A stretch of DNA of 64,000 nucleotides. Source: an uncultured Lachnospiraceae bacterium (GTDB lineage Bacteria; Bacillota; Clostridia; Lachnospirales; Lachnospiraceae). The stretch's first letter is position 1. Every line of letters starts with the position of its first letter. The stretch covers positions 78,632 through 142,631 of the forward strand of contig CAJTNT010000002.1 in the NCBI GenBank assembly GCA_910577785.1, written 5' to 3'. The notes under the pieces were generated by a model. That model searched no databases, was not told where the DNA came from, and saw only the letters and a list, made by a program, of their open reading frames with translations. This document shows, in pieces, positions 51,590 to 61,055 of the stretch. The position numbers and the translations under genes were made by a program.

Positions 51590-53259
51590 AAAGGAGGAGC
51601 GGATTTGCAGTCATGGCAAGGTTAGTATGCCTTGTGAAGCCCCTTGCGGGCTTTATGCTCCTGGCGGTGATCATGGGGCTTGCAGGCCATTTGTGCGCAT
51701 CGTTTATCACGGTTTTCGGCGGATATGCCGTGCTTGGGCTGCTTGGTATTGATACGCCGTTGAGCTTGAAATGCATTTTTGCCTGCGTGCTTGTGTTTGC
51801 TGTGCTGCGGGCGGTTCTCCGGTATGCGGAGCAGTCCTGCAACCATTATATTGCGTTTAAGCTGCTTGCGCTGATCCGGGATAAGGTGTTCCTTGCATTA
51901 CGGAAACTCTGCCCGGCAAAGCTGGAGGGCAGGGACAAAGGGAATCTGATCTCGGTCATTACGTCAGATATCGAGCTGCTGGAGGTTTTTTATGCACACA
52001 CCATTTCCCCGGCGGCAATCGCATTTTTTTACACTGCCGTTATGTGCCTGTTTATCGGATCCTTCCACCCTGCGCTGGGAATTCTGGCGCTTCTGGCATA
52101 TCTGGCAGTGGGAGTAGCAGTACCCATCATTATATCAAAATTAAGCGGAAGGGACGGGATGGAGTTCCGTGCCGGCTCAGGGGATTTAAGCGGATTCGTG
52201 CTTGACAGCCTGCGGGGGCTTTCCGAAACCATTCAGTATGGGCGGGGCAGGGAACGCCTGATGCAGATGAAGGAAAGGACGGATGCGCTTTCGGAAACGG
52301 AGAGGCGTTTGAAGCGTACCGCAGGGAGGAATATGGCGGTCACGAATACCATCATCCTTATATCTGATTTATGTATGCTGTCTGTATCTGCCATGCTGTA
52401 TCAAAAGGCAGAGGTGGATTTTGCCGGGGTACTCGTTCCGGTCTTTGCCCTGTTTTCTTCTTTTGGCCCCGCCGTGGCGCTGGCGAATCTGGGAAGCACA
52501 CTGCAGAATACCTTTGCAGCAGGTAACCGTGTGCTGGACATTTTAGACGAAACACCCGCAGTGGAGGAGGTGGCGGGCCGGGAAAAAACGGTTTTTGAAG
52601 GCGCCGCTGCAAAAAAGGTCAGCTTTTCCTATGGGGCGGAAAGCATTCTTGACGGTGTGTCTTTGGAAATTCCTAAAGGAAAGATTGTCGGAATCGTGGG
52701 AAAAAGCGGAAGCGGAAAATCCACGCTGTTAAAGCTGTTCATGCATTTTTGGGATGTGGGAAACGGGAGAGTGGAGATTTCTGGCAGGGATATTGCCGGG
52801 ATCAACACGGCGGATTTGAGGGATATGGAAAGCTTCATGACGCAGGAAACGCATCTGTTTCATGACAGCATAAGGAGCAACCTGCGGATTGCGAGGCTGG
52901 ATGCAACGGACGCTGAAATAGAAGCTGCCTGCCGCAAAGCCTCCATCCATGATTTTATCATGGGGCTGCCACAGGGGTATGATACGCCTGTGGGAGAGCT
53001 TGGGGATACGCTTTCTGGCGGGGAGAGGCAGCGGCTGGGGCTGGCAAGGGCATTCCTGCATGATGCGCCCCTCTTGCTCCTTGACGAGCCTACCAGCAAC
53101 CTGGACAGCTTAAATGAGGCGGTCATCTTAAAATCCCTGTGGGAAGGGCAGGAAGGAAAAACAGCGCTGCTGGTGTCCCACAGGCAGTCCACGATGCGGA
53201 TTGCTGACACCGTATATTCGGTAGAGAGCCTTTCGCGGACAGGAGGGAGGATGAGCTGA
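51586..53259 (+). CDS. ABC exporter half-transporter, ATPase/permease (CydC-like)
   Basis: A 557-residue partner: six transmembrane helices (MARLVCLVKPLAGFMLLAVI onward), then Walker A GKSGSGKSTLLKLF (about 371), signature LSGGERQRLGLARAFL, Walker B LLLLDEPTSNLD and H-loop VSHRQSTMRIAD. Both halves keep apparently complete motifs, so no degenerate site is evident. It is followed 66 bp later by the DUF454 gene. Confidence 0.9.
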   Translation: MKRRSGFAVMARLVCLVKPLAGFMLLAVIMGLAGHLCASFITVFGGYAVLGLLGIDTPLSLKCIFACVLVFAVLRAVLRYAEQSCNHYIAFKLLALIRDKVFLALRKLCPAKLEGRDKGNLISVITSDIELLEVFYAHTISPAAIAFFYTAVMCLFIGSFHPALGILALLAYLAVGVAVPIIISKLSGRDGMEFRAGSGDLSGFVLDSLRGLSETIQYGRGRERLMQMKERTDALSETERRLKRTAGRNMAVTNTIILISDLCMLSVSAMLYQKAEVDFAGVLVPVFALFSSFGPAVALANLGSTLQNTFAAGNRVLDILDETPAVEEVAGREKTVFEGAAAKKVSFSYGAESILDGVSLEIPKGKIVGIVGKSGSGKSTLLKLFMHFWDVGNGRVEISGRDIAGINTADLRDMESFMTQETHLFHDSIRSNLRIARLDATDAEIEAACRKASIHDFIMGLPQGYDTPVGELGDTLSGGERQRLGLARAFLHDAPLLLLDEPTSNLDSLNEAVILKSLWEGQEGKTALLVSHRQSTMRIADTVYSVESLSRTGGRMS

Positions 53260-53325
53260 TGCATAAGGATATTAGAGAAGCGACAAATGCCCGTTTATGG
53301 AAACAAAAACAATTGGAGATGTGTG

Positions 53326-53742
53326 ATGAGACTTAAAAAAATACTATATGTGGTTTTAGGATGCGCTGGTGTTGCCTTGGGGGCATTGGGGGCGGTTCTC
53401 CCGCTTCTGCCCGCTTTCCCGTTCCTCCTGTTTGCAGCGTTTTGCTTTGCCAGGAGTTCAGAAAAGCTGAACCGCTGGTTTACCGGGACAAAATTATATA
53501 AGAATAATCTGGAAAGCTATGTAAAAGGAAAGGGCATGACGCGGAAAACGAAAGTCAAGATTATGGTGACAGTAACGCTTTTAATGTCAGTGGGCTTTCT
53601 CATGATGGATCAGGTTCCGGTGGGGAGGACTGTCCTTGCCTGTGTATGGGTATTCCATGTCCTTTACTTCATGCTGGGAGTTAGAACCATAAAGGCAGGG
53701 GAAGTTTTCGTAAAGCCAGAGGCGGAATGTGATGAGAATTGA
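53326..53742 (+). CDS. DUF454 (YbaN-like) inner-membrane protein
   Basis: A 138-residue membrane protein of the YbaN/DUF454 family: first helices VVLGCAGVALGALGAVLPLLPAFPFLL with the family LPLLPAFPFLLFAAFCFARSS-type motif, a basic loop, and two C-terminal helices. Function unknown. ATG at 53326 follows GGAG at 8 bp; an upstream in-frame ATG at 53287 has no site. It appears to be the third gene of the ABC exporter operon, a recurring Firmicute neighbourhood. Confidence 0.85.
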   Translation: MRLKKILYVVLGCAGVALGALGAVLPLLPAFPFLLFAAFCFARSSEKLNRWFTGTKLYKNNLESYVKGKGMTRKTKVKIMVTVTLLMSVGFLMMDQVPVGRTVLACVWVFHVLYFMLGVRTIKAGEVFVKPEAECDEN

Positions 53743-53869
53743 AGAAAAACACGGTACGGCAAAAATTCTTAAATTTGTTTTGATTGTATTATGAGAATGA
53801 GTGGAGAATGCGGAGTTTTCGATTGTATTGGAGGAGCTCTTTGGAATCAGATTGGATTTCTGAAAGTGG

Positions 53870-53899
53870 AGTATAAAATTCTTCCGTTTACAAATACTA
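53870..53899 (+). promoter_or_regulatory. Candidate sigma-G promoter of spoVT
   Basis: AGTATA (53870-53875), 17-bp spacer, AATACTA (53893-53899). Compared with the forespore sigma-G consensus as I recall it (TGWATA-17-CATACTA) this matches 5 of 6 and 6 of 7. B. subtilis spoVT is sigma-G dependent, which supports the reading. Confidence 0.5.
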
Positions 53900-53941
53900 T
53901 TTCCAGCAACGGAAAGTACAGTAAATGGAGGAAATATTTAT

Positions 53942-54490
53942 ATGAAAGCAACAGGTATTGTGAGAAGGATAGATGATCTGGGGAGGGTAGTAGTGCCAAA
54001 GGAAATCCGCCGTACCTTGCGGATACGGGAAGGCGACCCGCTGGAAATTTTTACCGACCGGGAGGGGGAAATCATCCTTAAGAAGTACTCCCCCATTGGG
54101 GAGTTGGGGCAGTTTGCCGGGCTGTATGCGGAGAGCCTTGCCCAGACCAGCGGCTGCTTGGTCTGCATTACGGATAAAGACCATGTGATTGCCGCCGCGG
54201 GCACCGGCAAAAAAGAATTTGACGGCAAGCCCATCAGCAAACAGCTGGAGCATGTGATTACCGACCGGGAAACCTTCTGTGCGCAAAAAGACGAAAAAGG
54301 ATTTGTAAAAATCACCCTGGATGATGCCGGCGACTTCCAATCCCAGGTGGTTTCCACGATTATCTGCGAAGGGGATGCAATCGGATCGGTTGTTATGTAC
54401 AATCGGGAAGAGGGAGCCAGTATGGGAGAGACTGAGAGCAAGCTGGCGAAAGTAGCAGCCGGTTTTTTGGGGAAACAGATGGAACAATAA
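53942..54490 (+). CDS. spoVT: Stage V sporulation protein T
   Basis: AbrB-fold transcription factor that modulates forespore gene expression late in sporulation. The 182-residue product has the swapped-hairpin DNA-binding domain MKATGIVRRIDDLGRVVVPKEIRRTLRIREGDPLEIF at the N-terminus and a GAF-like C-terminal domain (about 60-178), the full length of B. subtilis SpoVT (178). GGAGGAAA precedes the ATG. Its presence indicates a spore-forming lineage. A palindromic terminator follows immediately. Confidence 0.95.
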   Translation: MKATGIVRRIDDLGRVVVPKEIRRTLRIREGDPLEIFTDREGEIILKKYSPIGELGQFAGLYAESLAQTSGCLVCITDKDHVIAAAGTGKKEFDGKPISKQLEHVITDRETFCAQKDEKGFVKITLDDAGDFQSQVVSTIICEGDAIGSVVMYNREEGASMGETESKLAKVAAGFLGKQMEQ

Positions 54491-54495
54491 ATAAA

Positions 54496-54519
54496 GGCAG
54501 GCCAATTGGCCTGCCCTTT
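54496..54519 (+). terminator. Terminator after spoVT
   Basis: Perfect inverted repeat GGCAGGCCAATTGGCCTGCC (54496-54515) followed by CTTTG. It may also serve the converging deacetylase gene. Confidence 0.7.
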
Positions 54520-54550
54520 GCAATTATATCATATGTATGTAATTGGGAAA

Positions 54551-55591
54551 CTATTCAATGCTGGAAGCCTTGCGGAACTGCACAGGCTCGACATATTGAT
54601 CTAAGGAACGGAATTCGTATCCTTCCTCGGAGAGGTATTTCAGCACGGAGGGAAGGGCGGCCAGCGTAGCCTCCTTGCCGGAGCCGTCATGCATGAGGAC
54701 GATCGGCAGTTCTACGGTTCCCACATGGGTGCAGATATTGTCAATGATATTCTGTGTCGTTGTCAGGTTGCTCCCGTCCCCAGAACTGACGCTCCAATCG
54801 AAATAGGTAAACCCGCGGCGCGTCATCTCTTTGATAATTTGATGCCCTACATAAGAAGAGCCGTTATTGCTCCCGCCCGGAAAACGGAATAGGGAAGGGG
54901 TATATCCGGTCTTTTCCTTTACCCAGTCATATACTTTTTCATAATCTGCCAGAAAGGCGTCTACGGAGCGGTAAATCTCATTGTAATTGTGGCTATAGGA
55001 ATGAAGCGCCAGGACATGCCCGCGTTTTACGATTTCTGATAAATATTCCTCATATTCTTCATTGTTTTTCTGCACAACGAAGAACGTAGCCTTGGCATTG
55101 TATTCATCTAAAAGATCCAGTACTTTGGGCGTCAGGGGGGAGGGGCCGTCGTCAAAGGTTAGGTAAACGTATTTCGTGCCGACTTTCGGGGCGTCTTCTT
55201 TGGTGGCGGCATACAGATCTGGATAAGCATCCTGGCTGGGGTCATATTCCCAGGCTTCGCCGCCGTCTTCCCCGTCGGTATCTCCTTCCGTAAAGGAGTC
55301 AATCTGTTCCGACAGCTGGGAGATATAATCTTTCTGCCCTTCCATATATTCTTCCTGTTCTTTTAATTTGGAGGCATTGTCCTCTAACTGCGACATATTT
55401 TCCTTCAGCTGCACGGAGGCGGCTTCTAATTGGCTGTTGAGGCTGGAATTGCTTTCCTGCAGTTGGGCGGCCTGTGTTTCCAGTGTCTGGAAGCGGCTGT
55501 CAAGAACCGTGTATTGGTATCCCAGGGCAGCAAAGGCAGCCAGAAGGACGGTCGCTCCGGCGGCATAGATAAAAACCGTTTTTTTCTTCAT
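54551..55591 (-). CDS. Membrane-anchored polysaccharide deacetylase
   Basis: A 346-residue CE4-family enzyme, probably removing acetyl groups from peptidoglycan or another surface glycan. Parts: N-terminal transmembrane anchor (7-24), a coiled coil (about 30-100), an acidic linker, then the NodB domain: motif 1 TFDDGPS (145-151), metal-binding HSYSH, RFPGGSNNGS in place of the usual RPPY, DWSVSSGD and LMHD. Metal ligands are all present. AAGGAGAG precedes the ATG at 55591. Confidence 0.9.
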   Translation of the reverse strand: MKKKTVFIYAAGATVLLAAFAALGYQYTVLDSRFQTLETQAAQLQESNSSLNSQLEAASVQLKENMSQLEDNASKLKEQEEYMEGQKDYISQLSEQIDSFTEGDTDGEDGGEAWEYDPSQDAYPDLYAATKEDAPKVGTKYVYLTFDDGPSPLTPKVLDLLDEYNAKATFFVVQKNNEEYEEYLSEIVKRGHVLALHSYSHNYNEIYRSVDAFLADYEKVYDWVKEKTGYTPSLFRFPGGSNNGSSYVGHQIIKEMTRRGFTYFDWSVSSGDGSNLTTTQNIIDNICTHVGTVELPIVLMHDGSGKEATLAALPSVLKYLSEEGYEFRSLDQYVEPVQFRKASSIE

Positions 55592-55885
55592 CGTAACTCT
55601 CCTTCTGTATCGTATTGGTCTTGTAAGTTCCTAAGGATTCCGCAGGCCTGTGCAGTTACTGCATTGGCTGCATATATCCACTAAGCAGTATAACGAAAAG
55701 GGACGCCAAGGACAAGTGGTTAAAAAAATTTTAAGAATTTGTTTGGCCTTTTTGATAGACTCCCCTGCCGCCAGCCGTAATAATAAGTGTAGCAAAACAA
55801 TTGCAGAACAATTCAGCGCCTTGCTGAATCGTTACCGTATAGCTGCGAAACAGGCCCGTGCACAGGACTGAAAAAGAGGATAAGG

Positions 55886-56449
55886 ATGAAGATTGGAGAA
55901 AAGAATTACATTCAGCAATTACAATTGCATAACGAAAATGCGCTCCTATATGTAATCGACAAATATGGCGGCCTGCTGATGGCAGTTATCCGCAAGCATC
56001 TGTTCTGCCTGCCAGAGCGCCAGGAAGAATGCTTTGACGATGTACTGTTAAAGATCTGGCAAAATATTTCCGACTTTGATGAAAGCAAAAATACCTTTAA
56101 AAATTGGGCCGCTGCCATTGCAAGGTATCGCGCAATTGATTACCTGCGCCAGTACCAGAGGGAGTTACAGACCGTCAATATCGACGATACGATAATTCCC
56201 CAGGAGGATGCGCAGCTTGCCCAAATGATAGAACAAGAGATATCAGAAGAAGTGGAAAGAATGCTGGCATGCCTAAAGCCCGCTGACCGGGAGCTGTTCC
56301 TCAAACTGTATGTGGAGGAAAAGGACATGGATCAGGTCAGCAAGGAGACGGGCCTTAAGAAAGCGGTAATTTACAACCGCGTATCGCGTGGGAAACACAG
56401 GATCCGCAGACAGTTTCGGATAGAGCAAAGCCAGGCAAAAGGGATTTAG
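55886..56449 (+). CDS. ECF-family RNA polymerase sigma factor
   Basis: A 187-residue sigma factor with region 2 (FDDVLLKIWQNISDFDESKNTFKNW, then AAIARYRAIDYLRQYQR) and region 4 (LKPADRELFLKLYVEEKDMDQVSKETGLKKAVIYNRVSRGKHRIR). It is followed by its probable anti-sigma factor 28 bp downstream. The group (partner of DUF4179 proteins) is common in Clostridia; the regulon is unknown. Confidence 0.9.
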   Translation: MKIGEKNYIQQLQLHNENALLYVIDKYGGLLMAVIRKHLFCLPERQEECFDDVLLKIWQNISDFDESKNTFKNWAAAIARYRAIDYLRQYQRELQTVNIDDTIIPQEDAQLAQMIEQEISEEVERMLACLKPADRELFLKLYVEEKDMDQVSKETGLKKAVIYNRVSRGKHRIRRQFRIEQSQAKGI

Positions 56450-56476
56450 CCAGAGGGGCATGGAACGGAGGCAGGT

Positions 56477-57682
56477 ATGGAAAAAAATATTTATGGGTTA
56501 CTGAATGAGGTGAAAACGGACCTTACAGAATATGAAGCAGCGGAATTATCCTCCCAGGAATTGGAACAGCACAAACAACGGATTATAATGGAGGTAAAAA
56601 ATATGGAACATAGATTTGGCAGGAAAGACAATTTTGAGCAGGCAGAGGGCAGAAGAAAGAGCAAAGTATGGACGAAGGCGGCAGGCGTGGCCGCAGCCTG
56701 TGTGATCGCAATCGGCGGAGTGGCCGCAGCAAACCCGGTTTTGGCCAAGGAACTTTTCAGTGATGTATTTGGTAAGTTAATCCAGAATGCCCAGGGTGAG
56801 AAATACGAGAAGGAAGATACAGAAATGTTTACCAAGCTTGGCGAGAATGCAACGGCAGTCCAGGCAGAGGTAGAAAGCCGCCAGGGCAGGGAAGGCTATT
56901 GTACGACAGTGGAAAACAACGGCGTTACGCTTTCCGTATCCGATGTCTACTGCGATGGCTATGTACTGTATTACACCGCCGTACTGGAGACGTCAGACGA
57001 GGGCCTGAGCCAGGCAGACGGCATTGTCATCGATGCCAAGGATGGGAAATGTTCCACGATTGCCCTGGATGGGACAGATACGGAAGGCTATAGTACCCGT
57101 GCATTTGAGAAGGCAGAGGATGGCACGTTCGTGGCAGTCCAGCGGCTTGACCTGATGAATCCGACCGATACAGAAATGCAAAGCGGGGTCTTTGAACTGG
57201 AAGGAAAAGAAACCATTGTCGTGGACTGGAGTATGTGGAACCTCAGCGGCTATCAGTGGGATCAGTGGGATGAGCAGGGAGAATATCTGTCCACTGGCAA
57301 GGTGGATGGCGAATGGCGCTTAAGGTTCCCTGTAACGATTGACAGGGCTGGCAATAAGGTATTTGATATCCAGAAGGAAGAGAATGGCATCACGGTCAAG
57401 AGCGGAACCAAGACCAAGGCTGGGCTGGTTGTGGAAGTGGATCTGCCAGATTTCCGCCAGGCGCCATACAACGATCCTTATAATGACCCGGATATTGCAA
57501 TCTGTGACGCTGAGGGCAAGCCGCTCCAGTGGATGGGGCAGCAGGCAGACCTCCATGAGGACGGCACGTCTACTTGGAAGATTATGGTGCTGTACGATGG
57601 CCAGAAAGATTTGTCCTTCCAGGCGGTATCAAAGGATGAAGAGCCGGTGACATTCGCTGATATTGGGTTTGAAGTGCCGTAA
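56477..57682 (+). CDS. DUF4179 anti-sigma-type membrane protein
   Basis: A 401-residue single-pass protein: cytoplasmic N-terminus of about 65 residues that should hold the sigma factor, transmembrane helix (about 69-86, GVAAACVIAIGGVAAA), then a beta-rich external DUF4179 domain (NNGVTLSVSDVYCDGYVLYY) and a C-terminal strand-rich module. It probably releases the upstream sigma factor on an envelope signal. A hairpin terminator follows. Confidence 0.85.
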   Translation: MEKNIYGLLNEVKTDLTEYEAAELSSQELEQHKQRIIMEVKNMEHRFGRKDNFEQAEGRRKSKVWTKAAGVAAACVIAIGGVAAANPVLAKELFSDVFGKLIQNAQGEKYEKEDTEMFTKLGENATAVQAEVESRQGREGYCTTVENNGVTLSVSDVYCDGYVLYYTAVLETSDEGLSQADGIVIDAKDGKCSTIALDGTDTEGYSTRAFEKAEDGTFVAVQRLDLMNPTDTEMQSGVFELEGKETIVVDWSMWNLSGYQWDQWDEQGEYLSTGKVDGEWRLRFPVTIDRAGNKVFDIQKEENGITVKSGTKTKAGLVVEVDLPDFRQAPYNDPYNDPDIAICDAEGKPLQWMGQQADLHEDGTSTWKIMVLYDGQKDLSFQAVSKDEEPVTFADIGFEVP

Positions 57683-57734
57683 GGCGAGATTTGGTTTCCG
57701 CAGGCTGTACACAGAGATCAGATAATATATTACA

Positions 57735-57771
57735 GGGAGCGTGCCAGAATGGATGGCACGCTCCCTATATA
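57735..57771. terminator. Terminator after sigma/anti-sigma pair
   Basis: Perfect 12-bp stem GGGAGCGTGCCA (57735-57746) with TGGCACGCTCCC (57754-57765), 7-nt loop, followed by TATATATT. It lies between converging genes and may act both ways. Confidence 0.75.
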
Positions 57772-57787
57772 TTACTCCGGCAACTCC

Positions 57788-58525
57788 TTAGAGCAGATCC
57801 TTATGGTTCTCTAGCATTTTGCTAATAACAGACTGGGTGTAGGCTCCAGAGAATTTCCGCTGGGCTTTGTCCAGATCCTTCAGATAGATAGGCTCCCCAT
57901 ATTCCACAATGACATGGCATCTGCGGATAAACGGCATGTGGCTCTCCCAGATATTATGGCTGTTGCTGATGGCAATGGGAATAATGGGGCATCCGCTTTT
58001 TTCTGCCATTTTCAGGCTTCCTTCCTTGAAGGGCATCATGCCGTCATCTGGGTGCGGGTTGCGGGTGCCTTCCGGGAAAATACAGATGGAAATGCCATTT
58101 TTAATCTTTTCAATCCCAGTTAGGATCATTTTCAGCCCCTCCTTCATATCGGAACGGTTGAGGAAAAGGCAATGCAGCCGTTTCATCCAGATAGAAAGCA
58201 ACGGTACCTTTTCCATGGAATCCTTAGAGATATATCCTGTCAGGTTCGGACATCTGGAATAAGTAATGACAATGTCAAAATAGCTTTGGTGGTTCGGCAC
58301 ATAGAGTACGGCCTGGTCTTTTGGCACACGTTCTTCCCCAAGAACGGTGATGTCTGTACCGGCCAGGAATAGGATGACTTTAAACGCCCATTGCACCACC
58401 CGCAGGCTGCTGAGGTCGGCAGCATGGGGGTTGTATTTCCGTAAAATCCATTCCAGCCCCATAATCGGAACAGAAAGAATCAGAAATAAAATTAAGAAAA
58501 CCGAAACAAGAATCAATCGTATCAT
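57788..58525 (-). CDS. plsC: 1-acyl-sn-glycerol-3-phosphate acyltransferase
   Basis: PlsC-type membrane acyltransferase (245 aa) making phosphatidic acid. N-terminal hydrophobic anchor, block I NHQSYFD (HX4D catalytic pair), block III FPEGTRNP, block IV VIPIAISNSHN-like strand. The ATG at 58525 follows AGGAAGGG at 8 bp; the frame extends 26 codons further upstream without a site. The gene is single and faces the PrcB-like lipoprotein gene. A paralogue acting on other acyl acceptors cannot be excluded. Confidence 0.9.
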   Translation of the reverse strand: MIRLILVSVFLILFLILSVPIMGLEWILRKYNPHAADLSSLRVVQWAFKVILFLAGTDITVLGEERVPKDQAVLYVPNHQSYFDIVITYSRCPNLTGYISKDSMEKVPLLSIWMKRLHCLFLNRSDMKEGLKMILTGIEKIKNGISICIFPEGTRNPHPDDGMMPFKEGSLKMAEKSGCPIIPIAISNSHNIWESHMPFIRRCHVIVEYGEPIYLKDLDKAQRKFSGAYTQSVISKMLENHKDLL

Positions 58526-58667
58526 AATATTTACCCTTCCTAATTTAAAGAATGCTGGAGACGCCATTAGTAACATTATACAAAGGAGATTGCAGAAATT
58601 CAATCATAAATGTTAGAAAAAATACATAGAATTTACGAAGTAATGGAACTAATGTAAGGACGCTGAT

Positions 58668-59132
58668 ATGGAGAAGAAAATAAGCCCCCGGAAAAAATAT
58701 AAAGATGCTGGAACAGGGAAGGGAAACTGGCTTCTGGCATACTTGCTCTGCTGCGTCCTGTCTGCAAATTTGCTTTGCGGATGCGGACTTACAGAGACAG
58801 ATACGAAAAAAGTCAAAGATGTGGAATACCAGATTTTAGGAGAGAAGGATATCCCGCAGGAATTTTTGGGGATAATAGAAGAAAAAAAGCAGACTGGTTT
58901 TAAACTGACCTACACGGATGAAGAATCTCTCTATATTGCTATTGGCTATGGGACGCAGGAGACGGGGGGATACAGCATCGCTGTGAACGATTGCTATCTG
59001 ACGAAAAACGCCCTATACTTCGGCACTACCCTGATTGGCCCAATGAAAGGAGAAAAAATTAACCAGGTGAAATCCTATCCCTATATCGTTGTGCAGACAA
59101 AAAATTGGGAAAAAAATGTGGTATTTGAGTAA
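58668..59132 (+). CDS. PrcB-like domain lipoprotein
   Basis: A 154-residue lipoprotein with a basic N-terminus, hydrophobic segment and lipobox LCGC (C39). The C-terminal 80 residues, SLYIAIGYGTQETGGYSIAVND followed by LYFGTTLIGP, match the PrcB C-terminal domain, found in extracellular protease complexes of spirochaetes and widely in Firmicute lipoproteins of unknown role. Protease-partner function is therefore not implied. Confidence 0.75.
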   Translation: MEKKISPRKKYKDAGTGKGNWLLAYLLCCVLSANLLCGCGLTETDTKKVKDVEYQILGEKDIPQEFLGIIEEKKQTGFKLTYTDEESLYIAIGYGTQETGGYSIAVNDCYLTKNALYFGTTLIGPMKGEKINQVKSYPYIVVQTKNWEKNVVFE

Positions 59133-59140
59133 CCTGGGAG

Positions 59141-59187
59141 ATTACTTTTCACACCCGCGCCAATCATTCTGCGGATTGGCGTGGAAC
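59141..59187 (+). repeat. Repeat family B copy 2
   Basis: TTACTTTTCACACCC followed by a hairpin with CGCCAAT/ATTGGCG arms (59159-59165, 59175-59181). About 84% identical over 44 nt to the minus strand of 18524-18567. Arms are kept while the loop differs, so structure seems to matter. Confidence 0.6.
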
Positions 59188-59244
59188 AAAACCGTGTAAT
59201 TTAATAAAAAATTAGTAGGAAATTCCAAATAAATATGTTATAGT

Positions 59245-59278
59245 AAAAAAGGCATGGAAAAAATGCCTTTTTATTTTT
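59245..59278 (+). terminator. Intrinsic terminator upstream of murA
   Basis: AAGGCAT/ATGCCTT stem with a tail TTTTATTTTT, about 115 nt after the PrcB-like gene; it probably ends that transcript. Confidence 0.7.
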
Positions 59279-59413
59279 GAGAAAAATGAATGGTTTTTGC
59301 AGAAAAGCTTATAATAAATGACATGTCATTTGGCAATCTTGCACTGATATTTTAACAGGGACTGGCACAGTTTCGTTCATATGGCATAAGATAAGCTAAA
59401 GAAAAACCTTTGA

Positions 59414-59441
59414 TTTACAAATTGACAAAGTGTGATATAAT
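59414..59441 (+). promoter_or_regulatory. murA promoter
   Basis: TTTACA (59414-59419), 16-bp spacer, TATAAT (59436-59441), giving a leader of about 160 nt. A TTGACA at 59422-59427 is too close to this -10 but could use a weaker one downstream. The rest of the gap 59133-59605 holds the repeat and terminator listed. Confidence 0.6.
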
Positions 59442-59605
59442 AATACATAAGATTTTTGGTGTACAATCTTTGAACAATTAATTGACAAGAGAGGAAATTG
59501 GCAGTGATACGCAAGGACATACGTTTCTGATGGGTGATAGGGCAGATGATTTGACTTGCGGGTATACAATGGCTTCTCATACGAATAAAGGCATAGAGGT
59601 GCAAT

Positions 59606-60898
59606 ATGGAACAGTATGTGATTAAAGGCGGCAGTCCGTTAGTTGGAGAAGTAGAGATCAGCGGTGCAAAGAATGCGGCGCTGGCTATCCTGGCAGCAGC
59701 GATTATGACGGATGAGACGGTAACCATAGATAACTTACCCGATGTACGGGATATTAATGCTTTGCTCCAAGCCATGGGCGATATTGGAGCCAAGATTGAT
59801 AGGATAGACGCACACACTGTAAAAATAAATGGCTCATTTGTAAAGGATATCCCGGTAGACTACGATTCTATGAAAAAAATTAGGGCGTCCTATTACCTCC
59901 TGGGCTCCCTGTTAGGGAAATATAAAAGGGCGGAAGTAACGCTCCCCGGCGGCTGTAATATCGGCAGCCGTCCAATGGATCTCCATTTGAAGGGGTTCCG
60001 GGCGCTGGGTGCGCATGTGGAGATACGCAACGGCGCAGTGGCCGCAGAGGCGGAGCATTTAAGAGGGAACCATATCTTTCTGGATAAGGTTTCCGTAGGG
60101 GCTACGATTAATATTATGATGGCCGCCGCCATGGCAGAAGGCAAGACGACCATTGAAAATGCGGCAAGGGAACCGCATGTGGTGGACGTGGCCAATTTCC
60201 TTAACAGCATGGGAGCGAATATCAGGGGCGCCGGGACAGACGTCATCCGCATTGTGGGCGTGGAACGCCTCCATAAGACAGAGTATTCTGTAATTCCTGA
60301 TCAGATTGAGGCAGGCACCTTTATGTTTGCGGCGGCGGCTACCAAGGGGGACGTCACTGTGAAGAATGTAATCCCCAAGCATCTGGAGGCTACTACGGCG
60401 AAGCTGCTGGAGGCAGGCTGTGAAGTAGAAGAATTAGATGATGCCGTACGGGTCGTGGCCTCAAAGCCCCTGCGCCATATGCAGGTGACGACATTGCCCT
60501 ATCCGGGATTTCCGACGGATATGCAGCCCCAGATGGCAGTTGTCCTGGGAATAGCCCAGGGCACGAGTACGGTGACGGAGAGCATATTTGAGAACCGCTT
60601 CAAATATGTGGATGAACTGACCCGTATGGGGGCTGATATCAAGGTGGAGAGCAATATTGCCATTATCAATGGCGTGAAAGGGTATACGGGAGCCAGGGTT
60701 AGTGCGCCAGATCTGCGCGCTGGGGCGGCTCTGGTGATCGCAGGCCTTTCCGCAGAGGGGATTACGGTGATAGACGATATCCATTTTATACAGAGGGGAT
60801 ACGAGGCTTTTGAACAGAAGCTGGAAAGCCTGGGGGCGCAGATTGAGCGTATAACGTCAGAGAAGGAAATCCAGAAATTTCATTTAAAAGTAAGCTAG
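59606..60898 (+). CDS. murA: UDP-N-acetylglucosamine 1-carboxyvinyltransferase
   Basis: First committed step of peptidoglycan synthesis: transfers enolpyruvate from PEP to UDP-GlcNAc in the cytoplasm; target of fosfomycin. The 430-residue product has K22-N23 (SGAKNAAL), the loop LPGGCNIGSRPMDLH with the fosfomycin-reactive cysteine C117 (intact, so sensitivity is expected at this site), and YPGFPTDMQPQMAV. Many Firmicutes carry two MurA paralogues; which one this is cannot be told. Confidence 0.95.
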   Translation: MEQYVIKGGSPLVGEVEISGAKNAALAILAAAIMTDETVTIDNLPDVRDINALLQAMGDIGAKIDRIDAHTVKINGSFVKDIPVDYDSMKKIRASYYLLGSLLGKYKRAEVTLPGGCNIGSRPMDLHLKGFRALGAHVEIRNGAVAAEAEHLRGNHIFLDKVSVGATINIMMAAAMAEGKTTIENAAREPHVVDVANFLNSMGANIRGAGTDVIRIVGVERLHKTEYSVIPDQIEAGTFMFAAAATKGDVTVKNVIPKHLEATTAKLLEAGCEVEELDDAVRVVASKPLRHMQVTTLPYPGFPTDMQPQMAVVLGIAQGTSTVTESIFENRFKYVDELTRMGADIKVESNIAIINGVKGYTGARVSAPDLRAGAALVIAGLSAEGITVIDDIHFIQRGYEAFEQKLESLGAQIERITSEKEIQKFHLKVS

Positions 60899-61055
60899 TA
60901 TCGGGTATGTGCTGGCAGAAGCGGCACGCAGACAGTTCCAAGATCCTTGGTACGGGAACAGCGAAACCGTGGAACCGTTATGTATATTATTTCATAAAGT
61001 GGGCATGGTAATAGAAAATTGCAAAAACGCATGATTCTATGAAGGAGGAGAGAGC

